From contig NZ_JABWGX010000010.1 in NCBI RefSeq assembly GCF_021730435.1, forward strand, positions 90,852 to 154,851: 64,000 bases of DNA, written 5' to 3'. Numbering within the stretch: position 1 is the first letter of the stretch; every line of letters begins with the position of its first letter. The DNA is from Xanthobacter agilis (lineage in GTDB: Bacteria > Pseudomonadota > Alphaproteobacteria > Rhizobiales > Xanthobacteraceae). The notes beneath the pieces are model-generated. The model was given only the letters and a program-made list of their open reading frames with translations, had not been told where the DNA came from and ran no database searches. Made by a program: the position numbers and the translations under genes. This document shows, one piece after another, positions 34,563 to 44,325 of the stretch.

Positions 34563-35729
34563 ATGACGCCAAGCGTTCAGACGTCCATCTCGGGCGATCG
34601 ACATATCGTCATCCTGGGGGCGGGCTTTGCCGCCCTCACCGCCATTCGCGAACTGCGGCGGGTGGGGGTCTCGGCCCGGATCACCGTGGTGTCGCCCACC
34701 GCCGAGCTCGTCTATGCCCCAAGCCTGATCTGGATTCCCGCCGGCCTGAGGACGGGTGACGATCTCAAGGTGCCTCTCGCCGGTTTCTTCGCGCGCCACA
34801 AGGTCGCGCACGTTTCGGCGCGGGTGGAGGGCGTGTCCAACGGCGGCCGAATCGTGGAGACCACGCTGGGGCCGATCGCCAACGATCTCCTGCTCATCGC
34901 CTCGGGCGGGCGCTATATCCGCAAGCTGCCGGGCATCGAAAACGCCATCATCCCCTGCGAGGGGATCGCCGCCGCGGAAGCCGCTCGTGACCGGATCGCG
35001 GCCCTGGAGCGGGGCACCGTGGCGGTGGGCTTCGGCGCCAATCCCAACGAGCCCTCGGCGGTGCGGGGCGGACCCATGTTCGAGTTTCTGTTCGGCCTCG
35101 ACACGCTGCTGCGGCGGCAGGGGCGGCGGGACAAGATCGACCTCGTCTTCTTCAATCCCTCGACCCAGCCGGGCCAGCGGCTCGGCCCCAAGGCGGTGGG
35201 CGGCCTGCTGAAGCAGATGGCGCAGCGCGGCATCACCACCCGCCTGGGCCACAAGATGGCGCGGTTCACCCCCGATCGCGTGGAGACCGAGGGCGGGGCG
35301 TTTCCCGCCGATGTCATTCTCTTCATGCCCGGCCTCACCGGACCGGCCTGGCTCGACAACGCCTGCCTGCCGAAGTCACCGGGCGGCTTCGTGACGGCGA
35401 GCGGAACCTGCGCGGTGCCGGGCCTCGAACGAGTCTATGTGGCCGGGGATGCCGGCTCTTTCCCGGGGCCGGACTGGATGCCCAAGCAGGCCCATCAGGC
35501 GGACCTGCAGGCGGTGGCGGCGGCGCGCAACATGGCGGCGGAACTCAACGGACAGGCACCCACGGCGGTGTTCAAGCCGGAGCTGATCTGCATCGTCGAT
35601 ACGCTCGACGCCGGCATGCTGGTGTTCCGCAACAGCAAGCGGAATCTGGCGTTGCCGCGCTTTGGCGTGTTCCACACCGTCAAGAAGATGTTCGAGGCTC
35701 ACTATCTCAGGTCTTACCGAGCTGCGTGA
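34563..35729 (+). CDS. SQR-like FAD-dependent pyridine nucleotide-disulfide oxidoreductase
   Basis: A 388-residue flavoprotein of the sulfide:quinone oxidoreductase/flavocytochrome c sulfide dehydrogenase family. The FAD-binding motif is [18 protein letters not shown] near residue 14; [28 protein letters not shown] and the second FAD segment [23 protein letters not shown] follow. Sulfide oxidation to persulfide/sulfur fits its place behind the YeeE/YedE pair. However, the segment where typical SQRs have a catalytic Cys before GPxxEF reads [11 protein letters not shown] without Cys, so catalysis may differ. ATG 34563 is eight bases after GGAG; GTG 34554 is an alternative. The 3' end overlaps rsmA by 23 bases. 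Confidence 0.82.
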   Translation: MTPSVQTSISGDRHIVILGAGFAALTAIRELRRVGVSARITVVSPTAELVYAPSLIWIPAGLRTGDDLKVPLAGFFARHKVAHVSARVEGVSNGGRIVETTLGPIANDLLLIASGGRYIRKLPGIENAIIPCEGIAAAEAARDRIAALERGTVAVGFGANPNEPSAVRGGPMFEFLFGLDTLLRRQGRRDKIDLVFFNPSTQPGQRLGPKAVGGLLKQMAQRGITTRLGHKMARFTPDRVETEGGAFPADVILFMPGLTGPAWLDNACLPKSPGGFVTASGTCAVPGLERVYVAGDAGSFPGPDWMPKQAHQADLQAVAAARNMAAELNGQAPTAVFKPELICIVDTLDAGMLVFRNSKRNLALPRFGVFHTVKKMFEAHYLRSYRAA

Positions 35730-36594
35730 GCGCCCCCCACGGGACGTTGCCCCGGCCTTCGGCATAAGCGTTGGCCAGCCGGACAAAGCCGGCGACGTCG
35801 ATCTCTTCCGCCCGCGCCGTTTCCGCGACGCCGGCGGCATCGAGCAGCGGCATCGGGTCCACGCCCAGCGACTTCAGGCTCTGGCGCAGCATCTTGCGGC
35901 GCTGGCCGAAGGCGGCTTCGGTCACCCGCTCCAGCATGGCGAGCGCGCACGGCAGGGGCTCGGTCCGCGGCACCAGATGCACCACCGACGAGGTCACCTT
36001 GGGCGGCGGCACGAAGGCGGTGGGCGCCACATCGAAGGCGATGCGCGCGGTGGCCCGCCAACCGGCCAGCACCGCCAGCCGGCCATAGACCTTGGAGCCG
36101 GGCGCGGCGACGATGCGCTCGGCGACTTCCTTCTGGAACATCAGCGTCAGCGAGCCGTACCATGGCGGCCACGGATCGGCGGAGAGCCAGCCCACCAGCA
36201 GCAGGGTCGCCACATTATAGGGCAGGTTCGCCACCACCCGCGCCGGTGCGTCGCCGACCAGCGGGCGCACGTCCACCTTGAGCGCATCACCCTCGATCAC
36301 CTGCAGGCGGCCGGGATAATGCTCCGCGATCTCGGCGAGGGCGCCAAGGCAGCGCGGGTCGCGCTCGATGGCGATCACCTTGCCGGCGCCCAGCGCCAGC
36401 AGCGCCCGCGTCAGCCCGCCGGGGCCGGGTCCGACCTCCACCACGGTCACGCCCTCCAGCGGCCCGGAGGCGCGGGCGATGCGGGCGGTGAGGTTGAGAT
36501 CCAGCAGGAAGTTCTGGCCCAGGGACTTCTGGGCGGACAGGCCGTGGCGGCGGATCACATCACGCAGCGGCGGCAGATCGTCGAGGGCGCTCAC
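35707..36594 (-). CDS. rsmA: 16S rRNA (adenine(1518)-N6/adenine(1519)-N6)-dimethyltransferase
   Basis: A 295-residue SAM-dependent enzyme (KsgA) that dimethylates two adjacent adenines in the 3' hairpin of 16S rRNA, a late 30S assembly checkpoint. It has the family start [19 protein letters not shown], motif [17 protein letters not shown], the catalytic [11 protein letters not shown] and [14 protein letters not shown]. It is the last gene of the minus-strand lpt-surA-pdxA block; its start overlaps the pdxA stop by four bases, and its end overlaps the convergent SQR-like gene. Confidence 0.96.
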   Translation of the reverse strand: MSALDDLPPLRDVIRRHGLSAQKSLGQNFLLDLNLTARIARASGPLEGVTVVEVGPGPGGLTRALLALGAGKVIAIERDPRCLGALAEIAEHYPGRLQVIEGDALKVDVRPLVGDAPARVVANLPYNVATLLLVGWLSADPWPPWYGSLTLMFQKEVAERIVAAPGSKVYGRLAVLAGWRATARIAFDVAPTAFVPPPKVTSSVVHLVPRTEPLPCALAMLERVTEAAFGQRRKMLRQSLKSLGVDPMPLLDAAGVAETARAEEIDVAGFVRLANAYAEGRGNVPWGALTQLGKT

Positions 36595-37628
36595 GCGGGG
36601 GTCGCCTCACGGGACAGGGATTGAGTGTCGGCAAGGCGCCGGGCGAGCCGCAAAGCGGCCATCAGGCTCGCCGGATTGGCGCGGCCGGTGCCGGCAATGT
36701 CGAAGGCGGTGCCGTGGTCCGGCGAGGTGCGGATGAAGGGCAGGCCGAGGGTCACGTTCACCCCGTCGTGAAAGGCCAGGGTCTTGGCCGGAATCAGCAC
36801 CTGATCGTGGTACATGCCGATCACCACATCATAATCGGCGCGGGCTTCCGGATGGAACAGGGTGTCGGCCGGCAGCGGTCCGCGTGCGTCGATTCCCTCG
36901 GCGCACAGGCGGACGACCGCGGGATGCACCACCGCTTCGTCCTCGGTGCCCAGGGTGCCGCTTTCGCCCGCATGGGGGTTGAGGCCGGCGAAGGCGAGGC
37001 GCGGGGCGTCGAGCCCGAAGCGCCGGCGCATGTCGGTGGCGACGATCCGCCCGGTCTCCAGGAGGAGATCGACGGTCACGAGATCGGGCACCTGCCGCAG
37101 CGGGACGTGGATGGTGGCCGGCACCACGGCGAGCAAGGGCGACCAGATCATCATGACCGCGCGCGGCTCCGCGCCCGATGCCCGTTCGGCGGCACGGGCG
37201 GCGAGATATTCGGTGTGGCCGGGGAAGGGGAAGCCGGCGGCATACATCACCGATTTCGCAAGCGGATTGGTGACGAGGGCGGCGGCGGCGCCCGCCTGCA
37301 CCAGGTCCACGGCGGCATCAAGGCTCGCGCGCACCGCGTCCGCGCTGGAGGCGTCGGGCTGTCCGGGGGCGGCGGTGGCGCGCGGACCCATGGGCATCAC
37401 CGGCAGGGCGGTTGGAAATTGCGCCGCGGCCTGTGCCGGCGGGCAGGAGACGAGAGGCACGTCGAGGCCGAGACGCTGCGCGCGATCGGCGAGCAGCACC
37501 GGATCGCCCACCACGAAGAAGGCCGGCAGGGTGGCGCGCGCCAGCCACGCCTTCAGCGCCAGCTCGGGGCCGACGCCGGCCGGCTCTCCGGTCGTGAGCA
37601 CCAGAGGGGGCGAGGCGGGCCGCGGCAT
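36591..37628 (-). CDS. pdxA: 4-hydroxythreonine-4-phosphate dehydrogenase
   Basis: A 345-residue metal- and NAD-dependent enzyme of the DXP-dependent pyridoxal phosphate pathway. It begins [49 protein letters not shown] and [40 protein letters not shown] are family blocks containing the metal-binding histidines. It overlaps surA upstream (shared base in TGATG) and rsmA downstream by four bases, so all three are co-translated. The surA-pdxA-rsmA order is conserved across proteobacteria. Confidence 0.96.
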   Translation of the reverse strand: MPRPASPPLVLTTGEPAGVGPELALKAWLARATLPAFFVVGDPVLLADRAQRLGLDVPLVSCPPAQAAAQFPTALPVMPMGPRATAAPGQPDASSADAVRASLDAAVDLVQAGAAAALVTNPLAKSVMYAAGFPFPGHTEYLAARAAERASGAEPRAVMMIWSPLLAVVPATIHVPLRQVPDLVTVDLLLETGRIVATDMRRRFGLDAPRLAFAGLNPHAGESGTLGTEDEAVVHPAVVRLCAEGIDARGPLPADTLFHPEARADYDVVIGMYHDQVLIPAKTLAFHDGVNVTLGLPFIRTSPDHGTAFDIAGTGRANPASLMAALRLARRLADTQSLSREATPA

Positions 37629-38548
37629 CAGTGGCGATACTGAATGAGGGCGCTCTTGCGCAGCTCGTCGAGAAGCTTCTTGGATTCGGCCGTGAATTCC
37701 TTGCTGGACAATTGGTCCTTGATCTCGCGCTTCTGGGAACTCTCGCCGCGCACCTCGCGCTTGTCGCAGACCGCGAAGGTCTCGACGCCGGCTTGGCTGA
37801 CCTCAGGCGGGGTCAGGCGGCCGACGGCGGTCTGGTCCAGGATCTTCTGGAGGTTAGGGGGCATGTCGGATGACAGGCGCAGCACCTGCTGGCGGACCAC
37901 CACTTCCTTGAGGCCCTTCACCATTTCGATGCCGGCGTCGCAGCCGTTGAACTTGGCGCGCAGGGCGTTGGCCTCCTGCAGCCGGGCGCCGTAGGTATTG
38001 GCCTTGCGCGGCACCACGAAGATGATCGGACGCAGCGCATATTCGGTGGCGACCAGCGTGGTCTGTCCGCGCTGCTGCAGGGCGGCCACCACATCGGCGT
38101 CGCGGATGGTGACGTTGCCGGCGCGGCTGCGCACATATTGGCTCCAGACATAATCCGCCGCCAGCTTGGTCTTGAAGGCCTGGGCGTCGAGCCCGGCCTG
38201 GGCGAGGCCCTGGGTGAGCTGGGCGGGCGTGCGGCCCGAGCGTTCGGCGACCGACGCATACATGCGGTCGATGTCCTTCTGCTCAAGATCGGACTGGATC
38301 TTGCGGGCCTGCTGGATCTTGAGCCGATCGTCGATGAGCTCCTGCAGGGCGTCCTTCGCCGAGAGGCTCTTCTTGTCGATGAGCTGGAGCAGCCGCTGGC
38401 GTTGCAGCACGTCGTAGGACGTGATGGGGGTGCCGTTCACCATCACCACGATTTGCTGGGCGTGCGCGGCAAAGCCGGAGCCCAGGAGCGGGACCAGCAG
38501 GGCGAGGGCGAAGACGATCGCGGAGACGAGACGGTGAGGAATGCGCAT
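37628..38548 (-). CDS. surA: SurA-like periplasmic chaperone/peptidyl-prolyl isomerase
   Basis: A 306-residue periplasmic protein. Residues 1-30 are a signal peptide (ending AAHAQ). The SurA N-terminal chaperone module follows: IVVMVNGTPITSYDVLQRQRLLQLIDKKSLSAKDALQELIDDRLKIQQA and later RTPAQLTQGLAQAGLDAQAFK. The parvulin-type region after about 165 is poorly conserved and may lack isomerase activity. SurA escorts outer-membrane beta-barrels, among them LptD, encoded just upstream. ATG 38548 has AAGGA nearby; the upstream open frame lacks a signal peptide. It is separated from lptD by 327 bases. Confidence 0.88.
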   Translation of the reverse strand: MRIPHRLVSAIVFALALLVPLLGSGFAAHAQQIVVMVNGTPITSYDVLQRQRLLQLIDKKSLSAKDALQELIDDRLKIQQARKIQSDLEQKDIDRMYASVAERSGRTPAQLTQGLAQAGLDAQAFKTKLAADYVWSQYVRSRAGNVTIRDADVVAALQQRGQTTLVATEYALRPIIFVVPRKANTYGARLQEANALRAKFNGCDAGIEMVKGLKEVVVRQQVLRLSSDMPPNLQKILDQTAVGRLTPPEVSQAGVETFAVCDKREVRGESSQKREIKDQLSSKEFTAESKKLLDELRKSALIQYRH

Positions 38549-38875
38549 GGTCCTTATCCGAAGCACGGCGTGCGATGGCGACAGATCGAGATGCGGATGA
38601 CGACGATCGCCTCCACCCCATGGTTCCGGCCCCTGGCAGCCTGCTGTTGTCACCAAGCCCTGTGGCGGCATTGGGGCCGGTGCGAAATCCGAAAGCAGCC
38701 ACGGCCCCGGCGCGGCGTCTTTCTGCGCGGGCCGGCCCCGAAGAGAGGGCCGCCCGCCCGCGTGGCGGGGAAAGCCCACGACCGCGTGCGCTGCGACTGT
38801 CAATCTACCGGGACCGCAGCCCGGCACCAATCTAGCTTGCCGGCCGGTGCAGCTCAATACGGCGCAGGCGGCCGG
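38549..38875. other. 327-base gap between surA and lptD
   Basis: No gene is supported here, although both neighbours are on the minus strand and usually adjacent. On the minus strand a TTGACA (complement of 38799-38804) lies about 250 bases before surA but has no recognisable -10 partner. A CCGGCCG-type inverted repeat follows lptD. The region may hold an internal surA promoter. Confidence 0.45.
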
Positions 38876-41413
38876 CTATTGCGACGTGCTGTCCGACGAC
38901 GACGACGACGAACCGAACGAAGTAGAGACGCCGCCCTCGCCAAGGGTGCGCAGCCCGATGCGCAGCATCACCTTGTTCACCGGATCGGCTCCAGGTCCGT
39001 TGATGGTGTAGTCGGTGATGTAATTAAGGGCGAAGGTGAAGCAGTCGTCGATATAGCTGACGCCAAGCAGGGTATAATCGAACTCAGATTCAGCTATATT
39101 GTAGCGCACGCCGCCGGACAAGGTCCAATAGTCGGTCAGCTTGTAGGCGGCAGTGGTATAGATGCCCTCGCGCAGATCGTAATAGCCAAGCAGCGGCTGC
39201 GGCGCATAGCGGCCGTACGTGACCGAGACGCCGAGCTTGTCGATCGAGCCGCGCGCCTGCAGTTCGAATCGCTGGAGCGACATGGTGTCGTCGTCGAAAC
39301 GGTAACGCGAGATGAATTCGAGGTTCTTGGTGGGCGAGTAGCCGAGCCGGGCGATGTAGTCCGAGGCGCCCGTCTCCAGGCCGGATTCGAGACCGGTGTT
39401 GGCCATGTCGCCATAGGCGAAGGAGTTTTTGCCGAACAGGCTGTAGGACTGGCCCACCAGGGCATTGAGGGTGCCGAAATTGGTGATGTTGGCCGTGTAG
39501 GTCACGCCGACGTTGGCGCGGCTGCCGCCCTCGACCCGGTCATAGCCTGAATATTTGTTGATCTCGAACAGGTTGGTGTCGTCGAACACGAGGCTCTGGG
39601 CGTCCTCATTGGGGAAGGCGCCGATGTTGGTCTCGTTCGGGCGGATGATGATCTGGGCGCGCGGCTCGATGGTCTGGGTGCCCCAGTTCTCCACCGAGAT
39701 GAAGGGATAGCGATAGTCGACGCCAATCGCCGGCATGGCGCGGATCAGGTCGTCGCTGCCCGATTGCAGCGGGTTCTGGCCGGGCAGGGTGGCGCCGTAC
39801 ATGTAGCTATAGGGCAGGGGATCGATGTTGACCGAGGCCACATCCACCCGCGCCGTCACGAACGGGGTCCACATCTGGCCCCATGAATCGGTGATGGTCT
39901 TCTTCCAGTAGAGCTCGGCCGACAGGCGCGTGTAATCGCCAGGCGCGCCACGCAGCAGGCATTGCTGCGGGTTCGGGTTCGCGAGCGTGCACGAGCCGGT
40001 GGGAATGCCGGTGGCGCCTTCCGAGGCGGTGAGGGCCGAGGTGCCGATGAAATCGGCGTCTTCTCGCGTCAGGCTGGTGAGGTTCACCTTGATGCCGGAT
40101 TCCCCGCCCCACAGCGGCTTGTCGAACACCTTCGAGTAGTTGAGCGTGCCGACGATCGGGATGCGGTCCTGGTCGTCGGTCACCGACATGCCGAGGAAGT
40201 AGAGTCCCCGCAGGTCGAAATAGGAGCGGTCGCCCTGGCCGGTGAGGTACACGGTGGAGGTCTTGGTGGTTACCGTGTCGCCAGAAAGATTGTAGTCGCG
40301 CAGGAAGGTGCGGTCGGACGCCAGCGTGCCGTCCCACCCGAAGCTCCAGAACTGGTTGATGGCGAAGTTGCCGGTGGTCTCGATGGCGCCGCGGTTGTCC
40401 CGGTAGCCGGGCAGGTAGTCCGGCAGGCCGGTCGTGGTGTCGGTGGTGATGAAGGCGTTCTTGTCGGCCTGCACGATGCCGGCGGCGCGGATGGAGTAGC
40501 TGCCGTTGATGAGGCGCTGGCGCCATTCGCCCTGCATCAACACCCCTTGCTTGGTGGTGACGGTGGGGGTCAGCGTCAGGTCGCGGTCGGGCGCGATGTT
40601 CCAGAAGAACGGGGTGCCGACCGCATAGCCGATCTGGCTCGAGGAGAAGAATTCCGGCATCAGGAAGCCGGTCTTGCGCTTCACCGTCGGGTCAGGCGAG
40701 GACAGGTACGGGAAATAGGCCACGGGCATTCCGAAAAACTCAACCGTGGCATTCTCGTAATAGATCATCCGCTCGTCTTGGTTGTGGATGATCTTCTTCG
40801 CCTTGATCTGCCACAGGGGCGGCCGGCTGGGGTCGTCGCGGCAGGGTTCGCAGGCGGTATAGACGCCGTTCTGGAAGACGGTGACGTTGCCTTCTTGGCG
40901 GTCGGCGCGAACGGCGGCGAAATGGGTCTTGTCCGGCGTGTCCAGCCGCAGGGAATCGATGAAGCCCTGCTTGAAGTCCTGGGTCAGCTCCAGGTTCTCG
41001 GCGGTGACGACCTTGCCGTCCTTGTCCTTCAGCCGAACGTTGCCGACCGCGCGCAGCAGATTGGCCTTGCGGTCCAGCACCACGCGGTTCGCCTCAAGGG
41101 TGGCGCCGTCGTAATAGATCTGGACGTTGCCAACCGCCGCGACCGTTTCCTTCTGGAAGTCGTATTCCATCTGGTCGGCCGTCACCAGCATCTTCTGGTT
41201 CGGGTCAATCTTGCGGTTCGGCAGGAGGGTGCTGGCCGGGGCCACCTGGGCGGCGGCCGGTGATGACGTCTGCTGCGCCGCAGCGGGGGCGCTGCCGGCG
41301 GACAGGGCGAGGAGGAGGCCCATCAGTGCGGACACGCCGATCCCGCGCCCGCCGGCCCAAAGGCCGCGGGTGGCGTTTTTCAGCGCTGCGATGGGGTGCG
41401 AAGTGACCCTCAT
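38876..41413 (-). CDS. lptD: LPS-assembly protein LptD
   Basis: An 845-residue outer-membrane beta-barrel that inserts LPS into the outer leaflet. After a signal peptide (about 12-45) comes the OstA/LptA-like jellyroll domain (LVTADQMEYDFQKETVAAVGNVQIYYDG; KDGKVVTAENLELTQDF). The plug/barrel domain follows with YTACEPCRDDPSRPPLWQIKAKKIIHNQDERMIYYENATVEFFGMPVAYFPY, holding the cysteine pair used for disulfides, then long aromatic beta-strand repeats. ATG 41413 overlaps the stop of lptG by four bases. The C-terminus ends in a serine-rich tail rather than an aromatic residue. Confidence 0.95.
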   Translation of the reverse strand: MRVTSHPIAALKNATRGLWAGGRGIGVSALMGLLLALSAGSAPAAAQQTSSPAAAQVAPASTLLPNRKIDPNQKMLVTADQMEYDFQKETVAAVGNVQIYYDGATLEANRVVLDRKANLLRAVGNVRLKDKDGKVVTAENLELTQDFKQGFIDSLRLDTPDKTHFAAVRADRQEGNVTVFQNGVYTACEPCRDDPSRPPLWQIKAKKIIHNQDERMIYYENATVEFFGMPVAYFPYLSSPDPTVKRKTGFLMPEFFSSSQIGYAVGTPFFWNIAPDRDLTLTPTVTTKQGVLMQGEWRQRLINGSYSIRAAGIVQADKNAFITTDTTTGLPDYLPGYRDNRGAIETTGNFAINQFWSFGWDGTLASDRTFLRDYNLSGDTVTTKTSTVYLTGQGDRSYFDLRGLYFLGMSVTDDQDRIPIVGTLNYSKVFDKPLWGGESGIKVNLTSLTREDADFIGTSALTASEGATGIPTGSCTLANPNPQQCLLRGAPGDYTRLSAELYWKKTITDSWGQMWTPFVTARVDVASVNIDPLPYSYMYGATLPGQNPLQSGSDDLIRAMPAIGVDYRYPFISVENWGTQTIEPRAQIIIRPNETNIGAFPNEDAQSLVFDDTNLFEINKYSGYDRVEGGSRANVGVTYTANITNFGTLNALVGQSYSLFGKNSFAYGDMANTGLESGLETGASDYIARLGYSPTKNLEFISRYRFDDDTMSLQRFELQARGSIDKLGVSVTYGRYAPQPLLGYYDLREGIYTTAAYKLTDYWTLSGGVRYNIAESEFDYTLLGVSYIDDCFTFALNYITDYTINGPGADPVNKVMLRIGLRTLGEGGVSTSFGSSSSSSDSTSQ

Positions 41414-42501
41414 CCGTCCTCCCGATGCAACAGAATTAGAGCCCCCATAACGATTCCCGCTACCGCTGGAAACCATGCTGCAGCAAGAGGATGAACGATT
41501 CCTGCCTCTCCGAGATCCTCGGCGAGCTTGGTCCCCACATAAAGCAGAAACCCCGCCGCCACGCCACCGAGAATCGTTTGGCCGACCCCGCCGAAGCGGA
41601 ACACGCGCAGGCCCACCACCGCGGCGATCAGCACCATTGCCACCAGCAAAAAGGGCCGCGCCAAAAGACTTTGGAACTGAAGCCGATACCGCGTCGCGCC
41701 GAAGCCGGCGTGTTCCGCACTGCGAATAGCCGCCGGCAGTTGCCAAAAAGGCACGGTCTCCGGAGCGATCAGATTGTCTTGGACCTGGGCGGGATCGAGG
41801 TTCGTGGCAATGAGATAGGTGTCGAAGGTCTGCAGGTCCTGGCCGGGCACGAGCACGCGCGCATCGTTGAGAATCCAGGCCCCGTCGCCGAGCGTGGCGG
41901 TGCGTGCCTCCACCCGCTCCATGAGCTTTCCGTCATTTGAGAATTCGTAAACCACAACCGAGGAAAGCACGCGCCCGCCCTGGGACGAGGCGCCGGCCTG
42001 GATGATGGCCTGCCCGTCGATTCCCTGCTGGCGCACCCAGAAGTCCCGCTTGCCGGTGGCCGCCAGCGTGGCGGAGGAGCCGAACATCTGGCTCTCCAGC
42101 TCGTTGGCGCGTTCCTTGAACTCGGCGGAGACGGGGTTGAACACGCAGGTGGCGAACACGCCGATGAGGAAGGCGACAATCAGCGCGGGCGCGGTGAACT
42201 GCCAGGCCGAAAGGCCGACCGCACGCGCCACTACCAGCTCCAGCCCCCGCGATAACAGCACGAAGGTGGCAATGGCGCCGAACAGCACGGCGAACGGCAA
42301 CAACTGCTCCGTGAAGGCCGGCGCGCGATAGAGGGTGACGAGGGCCACCATGGCGGTGGTGACGTTCTCCCGGTCGGCGGTGCGGCGAGCCATCTCCAGG
42401 AAGTCGACCAGCATGATGAGGCCGACGCAGCCGAAGAAGATCAGCGCTACCGCGCTCGCGAAACGCCGCGCGAAATAAAAGCCGAGGGTGGGGCCGATCA
42501 T
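41410..42501 (-). CDS. lptG: LPS export ABC transporter permease LptG
   Basis: A 363-residue inner-membrane protein with three N-terminal and three C-terminal hydrophobic segments flanking a periplasmic jellyroll domain, the YjgP/YjgQ layout. The N-terminus is LGFYFARRFASAVALIFFGCVGLIMLVDFLEMARR; the C-terminal half has ARPFLLVAMVLIAAVVGLRVFRFGGVGQTILGGVAAGFLLYVGTKLAEDLG. With LptF and LptB (not encoded here) it extracts LPS from the inner membrane. It follows lptF after 79 bases and overlaps lptD by four. Confidence 0.95.
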   Translation of the reverse strand: MIGPTLGFYFARRFASAVALIFFGCVGLIMLVDFLEMARRTADRENVTTAMVALVTLYRAPAFTEQLLPFAVLFGAIATFVLLSRGLELVVARAVGLSAWQFTAPALIVAFLIGVFATCVFNPVSAEFKERANELESQMFGSSATLAATGKRDFWVRQQGIDGQAIIQAGASSQGGRVLSSVVVYEFSNDGKLMERVEARTATLGDGAWILNDARVLVPGQDLQTFDTYLIATNLDPAQVQDNLIAPETVPFWQLPAAIRSAEHAGFGATRYRLQFQSLLARPFLLVAMVLIAAVVGLRVFRFGGVGQTILGGVAAGFLLYVGTKLAEDLGEAGIVHPLAAAWFPAVAGIVMGALILLHREDG

Positions 42502-42580
42502 CGCGGCACGCTCATCGGGTGCGTTCTGGTGGGGTGCGCTCCGCTGGGGTGCGCGCTGCGGGCGGTCGCATCCATGGGCC

Positions 42581-43738
42581 TCACGCCGCCTTGCCGCCGG
42601 AAAGCCGCTGCCGCAGCTCCTCGGCGCGGGCCGAAAGCGCGCGCGGCGGCGCCAGATGAATGCGGTCGGACAGGGTCAGAGCGCACAGGATGACCACCAC
42701 CAGCGGAAAGAGGTAGATGAGCGGCACCGCCATATCCTGGGTGCGCAATTGGCCGGCGATGGCGAAATTGCCGATCTGCACCACGGCCATGGCGGGGATA
42801 ATGGCCACCAGCGCCGCGCCGCGGCTCTGGCGCGTGGTGCGCGGGCGCGCCAGCGCCGCCGCCGCGATGGCGAAATAGGCGAGCGGATAGAGCCCCGCTG
42901 ACAGGCGCTTGTGCAGCTCCTCCCGGAAGCGGCCCGGCTGCGTCAGTTGGTAGACGTCGTTGGCGGGGGGATTGAGCACATAGGCGAGGGGCCGCTCGGC
43001 GGGGCGGACATCCTGGCCCTGATTGTTGGGCGCCAGCGACGACAGATCGAGGGCATAGCGCTGGAATTCCACCACCGAGGTGCTGTTGTTCTTCTCGCCG
43101 CCCCGGCGATGGATGGAGCCGTTCTCCAGGACCAGGAAGGTGCCGGCGTCACTATCCACGATCTGGCCGCGGTCGGCCAGATAGGTGGTGATCTCCTTGT
43201 CGCGGGCGTCGTGGATGAAGATGCCGCGCATCACCCCGTTGGCCGCCCGCTCGCGCACATGGAACACGAGGCCCGGCGTCAGCGTGATGAAGCGGCCCGG
43301 CTGGGCCACGAACGAGACCACGTCGGCGCGGACCTTGGTCACCTGGTCGCGGAACGCCCGAAGGCTGGTGGGCACCACCGAGATCGCGAGTGCCGCGCAG
43401 AAGGCGGATACCAGGAGAGCCAATAAAATGAGCGCGCGAAGCACCCGCCACGGGTTCATGCCGGCCGCGGCCATCACCACGATCTCACTGTCGCCGTTCA
43501 GTTTCAGCAAGGTGTAGGCGGTCGCGATGAACAGCGCCGCCGGGGCGATCACCAGCACCAGCGTGGGCATGGTGAGGCTGGTGATGGCAACGAAGGCGAG
43601 GATCGTCTGGCCCTGGCTGGTGACGAGATCGAGCTGCCGCAGGGCCTGGGTGGACCAGATCATGCCGGCGAGCACGATCACCACCCCGGCGAAGGCGACG
43701 GCGGCGGTGGAGAAGATGTAGCGATCGAGACGGCCCAT
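42581..43738 (-). CDS. lptF: LPS export ABC transporter permease LptF
   Basis: A 385-residue permease of the YjgP/YjgQ family. It begins MGRLDRYIFSTAAVAFAGVVIVLAGMIWSTQALRQLDLVTSQGQT, the LptF-type first TM and coupling segment. A periplasmic domain follows, with GLVFHVRERAANGVMRGIFIHDARD, and then C-terminal TMs (LSAGLYPLAYFAIAAAALARPRTTRQSRG). ATG 43738 is the conserved start; the open frame continues to 43927 without family similarity. It is the first gene of the lptF-lptG-lptD-surA-pdxA-rsmA block. Confidence 0.95.
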   Translation of the reverse strand: MGRLDRYIFSTAAVAFAGVVIVLAGMIWSTQALRQLDLVTSQGQTILAFVAITSLTMPTLVLVIAPAALFIATAYTLLKLNGDSEIVVMAAAGMNPWRVLRALILLALLVSAFCAALAISVVPTSLRAFRDQVTKVRADVVSFVAQPGRFITLTPGLVFHVRERAANGVMRGIFIHDARDKEITTYLADRGQIVDSDAGTFLVLENGSIHRRGGEKNNSTSVVEFQRYALDLSSLAPNNQGQDVRPAERPLAYVLNPPANDVYQLTQPGRFREELHKRLSAGLYPLAYFAIAAAALARPRTTRQSRGAALVAIIPAMAVVQIGNFAIAGQLRTQDMAVPLIYLFPLVVVILCALTLSDRIHLAPPRALSARAEELRQRLSGGKAA

Positions 43739-43895
43739 CAAGCCTCTACCCAAAGCGCGGAGCCGGCCGCTCGCATGTGACTGTTCGCGCGCATTGGATA
43801 GCCGCAAGCGACGCGGCGCGCAATTCGTCCCCAGCGGCACCCGATGCGGCGTGTCCGGCCACGGTGTCTCGGGAGGATGGTGGACGCCCCGGTCA

Positions 43896-44261
43896 TCACG
43901 CGGTCTTTCCGGCGAAGGCGGCGGCATAGGCCTCCGGCTTGAACCCCACCAGGATCATGTCCGCCCGCTCCAGCACGGGCCGCTTGATCATGGAGGGCTG
44001 GGCCAGCATCAGCGCGATGGCCTTGTCGGCATCGAGGTCGGCCTTGTCGGCGTCCGGCAGCTTGCGGAAGGTGGTTCCGGCGCGGTTGAGCAGGGTGGGC
44101 CAGCCCGCCTTCTCCACCCAGCCGGCGAGCTGCGCGCGGGCGATGCCCTGCGTCTTGTAGTCGTGGAAGGCGTAGGCGACGCCATGGGCGTCGAGCCAGT
44201 CGCGGGCCTTCTTCATGGTGTCACAGGCCTTGATGCCGTAGAGGGTCACCGCGTTTGTCAT
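43896..44261 (-). CDS. ArsC-family (YffB/Spx-like) thioredoxin-fold reductase
   Basis: A 121-residue cytoplasmic protein with the ArsC-like fold. The N-terminal VTLYGIKACDTMKKARDWLDAHGVAYAFHDYK carries a single reactive-type cysteine near residue 13; other family features are WPTLLNRAGTTFRKL and SMIKRPVLERADMILVGFKPEAY. The GIKACDTMKKA wording is closer to YffB than to true arsenate reductases, so a glutathione-dependent thiol role is more likely than arsenate resistance. It stands alone between lptF and a TetR gene on the same strand. Confidence 0.9.
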   Translation of the reverse strand: MTNAVTLYGIKACDTMKKARDWLDAHGVAYAFHDYKTQGIARAQLAGWVEKAGWPTLLNRAGTTFRKLPDADKADLDADKAIALMLAQPSMIKRPVLERADMILVGFKPEAYAAAFAGKTA

Positions 44262-44325
44262 GGATCGGATCCCGTTTTGGCAGGGGGCGAGGGGCGGGGC
44301 GAGGGGCTAGAGACTGGGCGGGTGC

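Noticed and set aside
43896..44261. Arsenic-resistance operon suggested by the ArsC-family gene
   Set aside because: No arsenic transporter or ArsH nearby, and the sequence is YffB-like; the ArsR-type protein at 26798 is far away and linked to metF.
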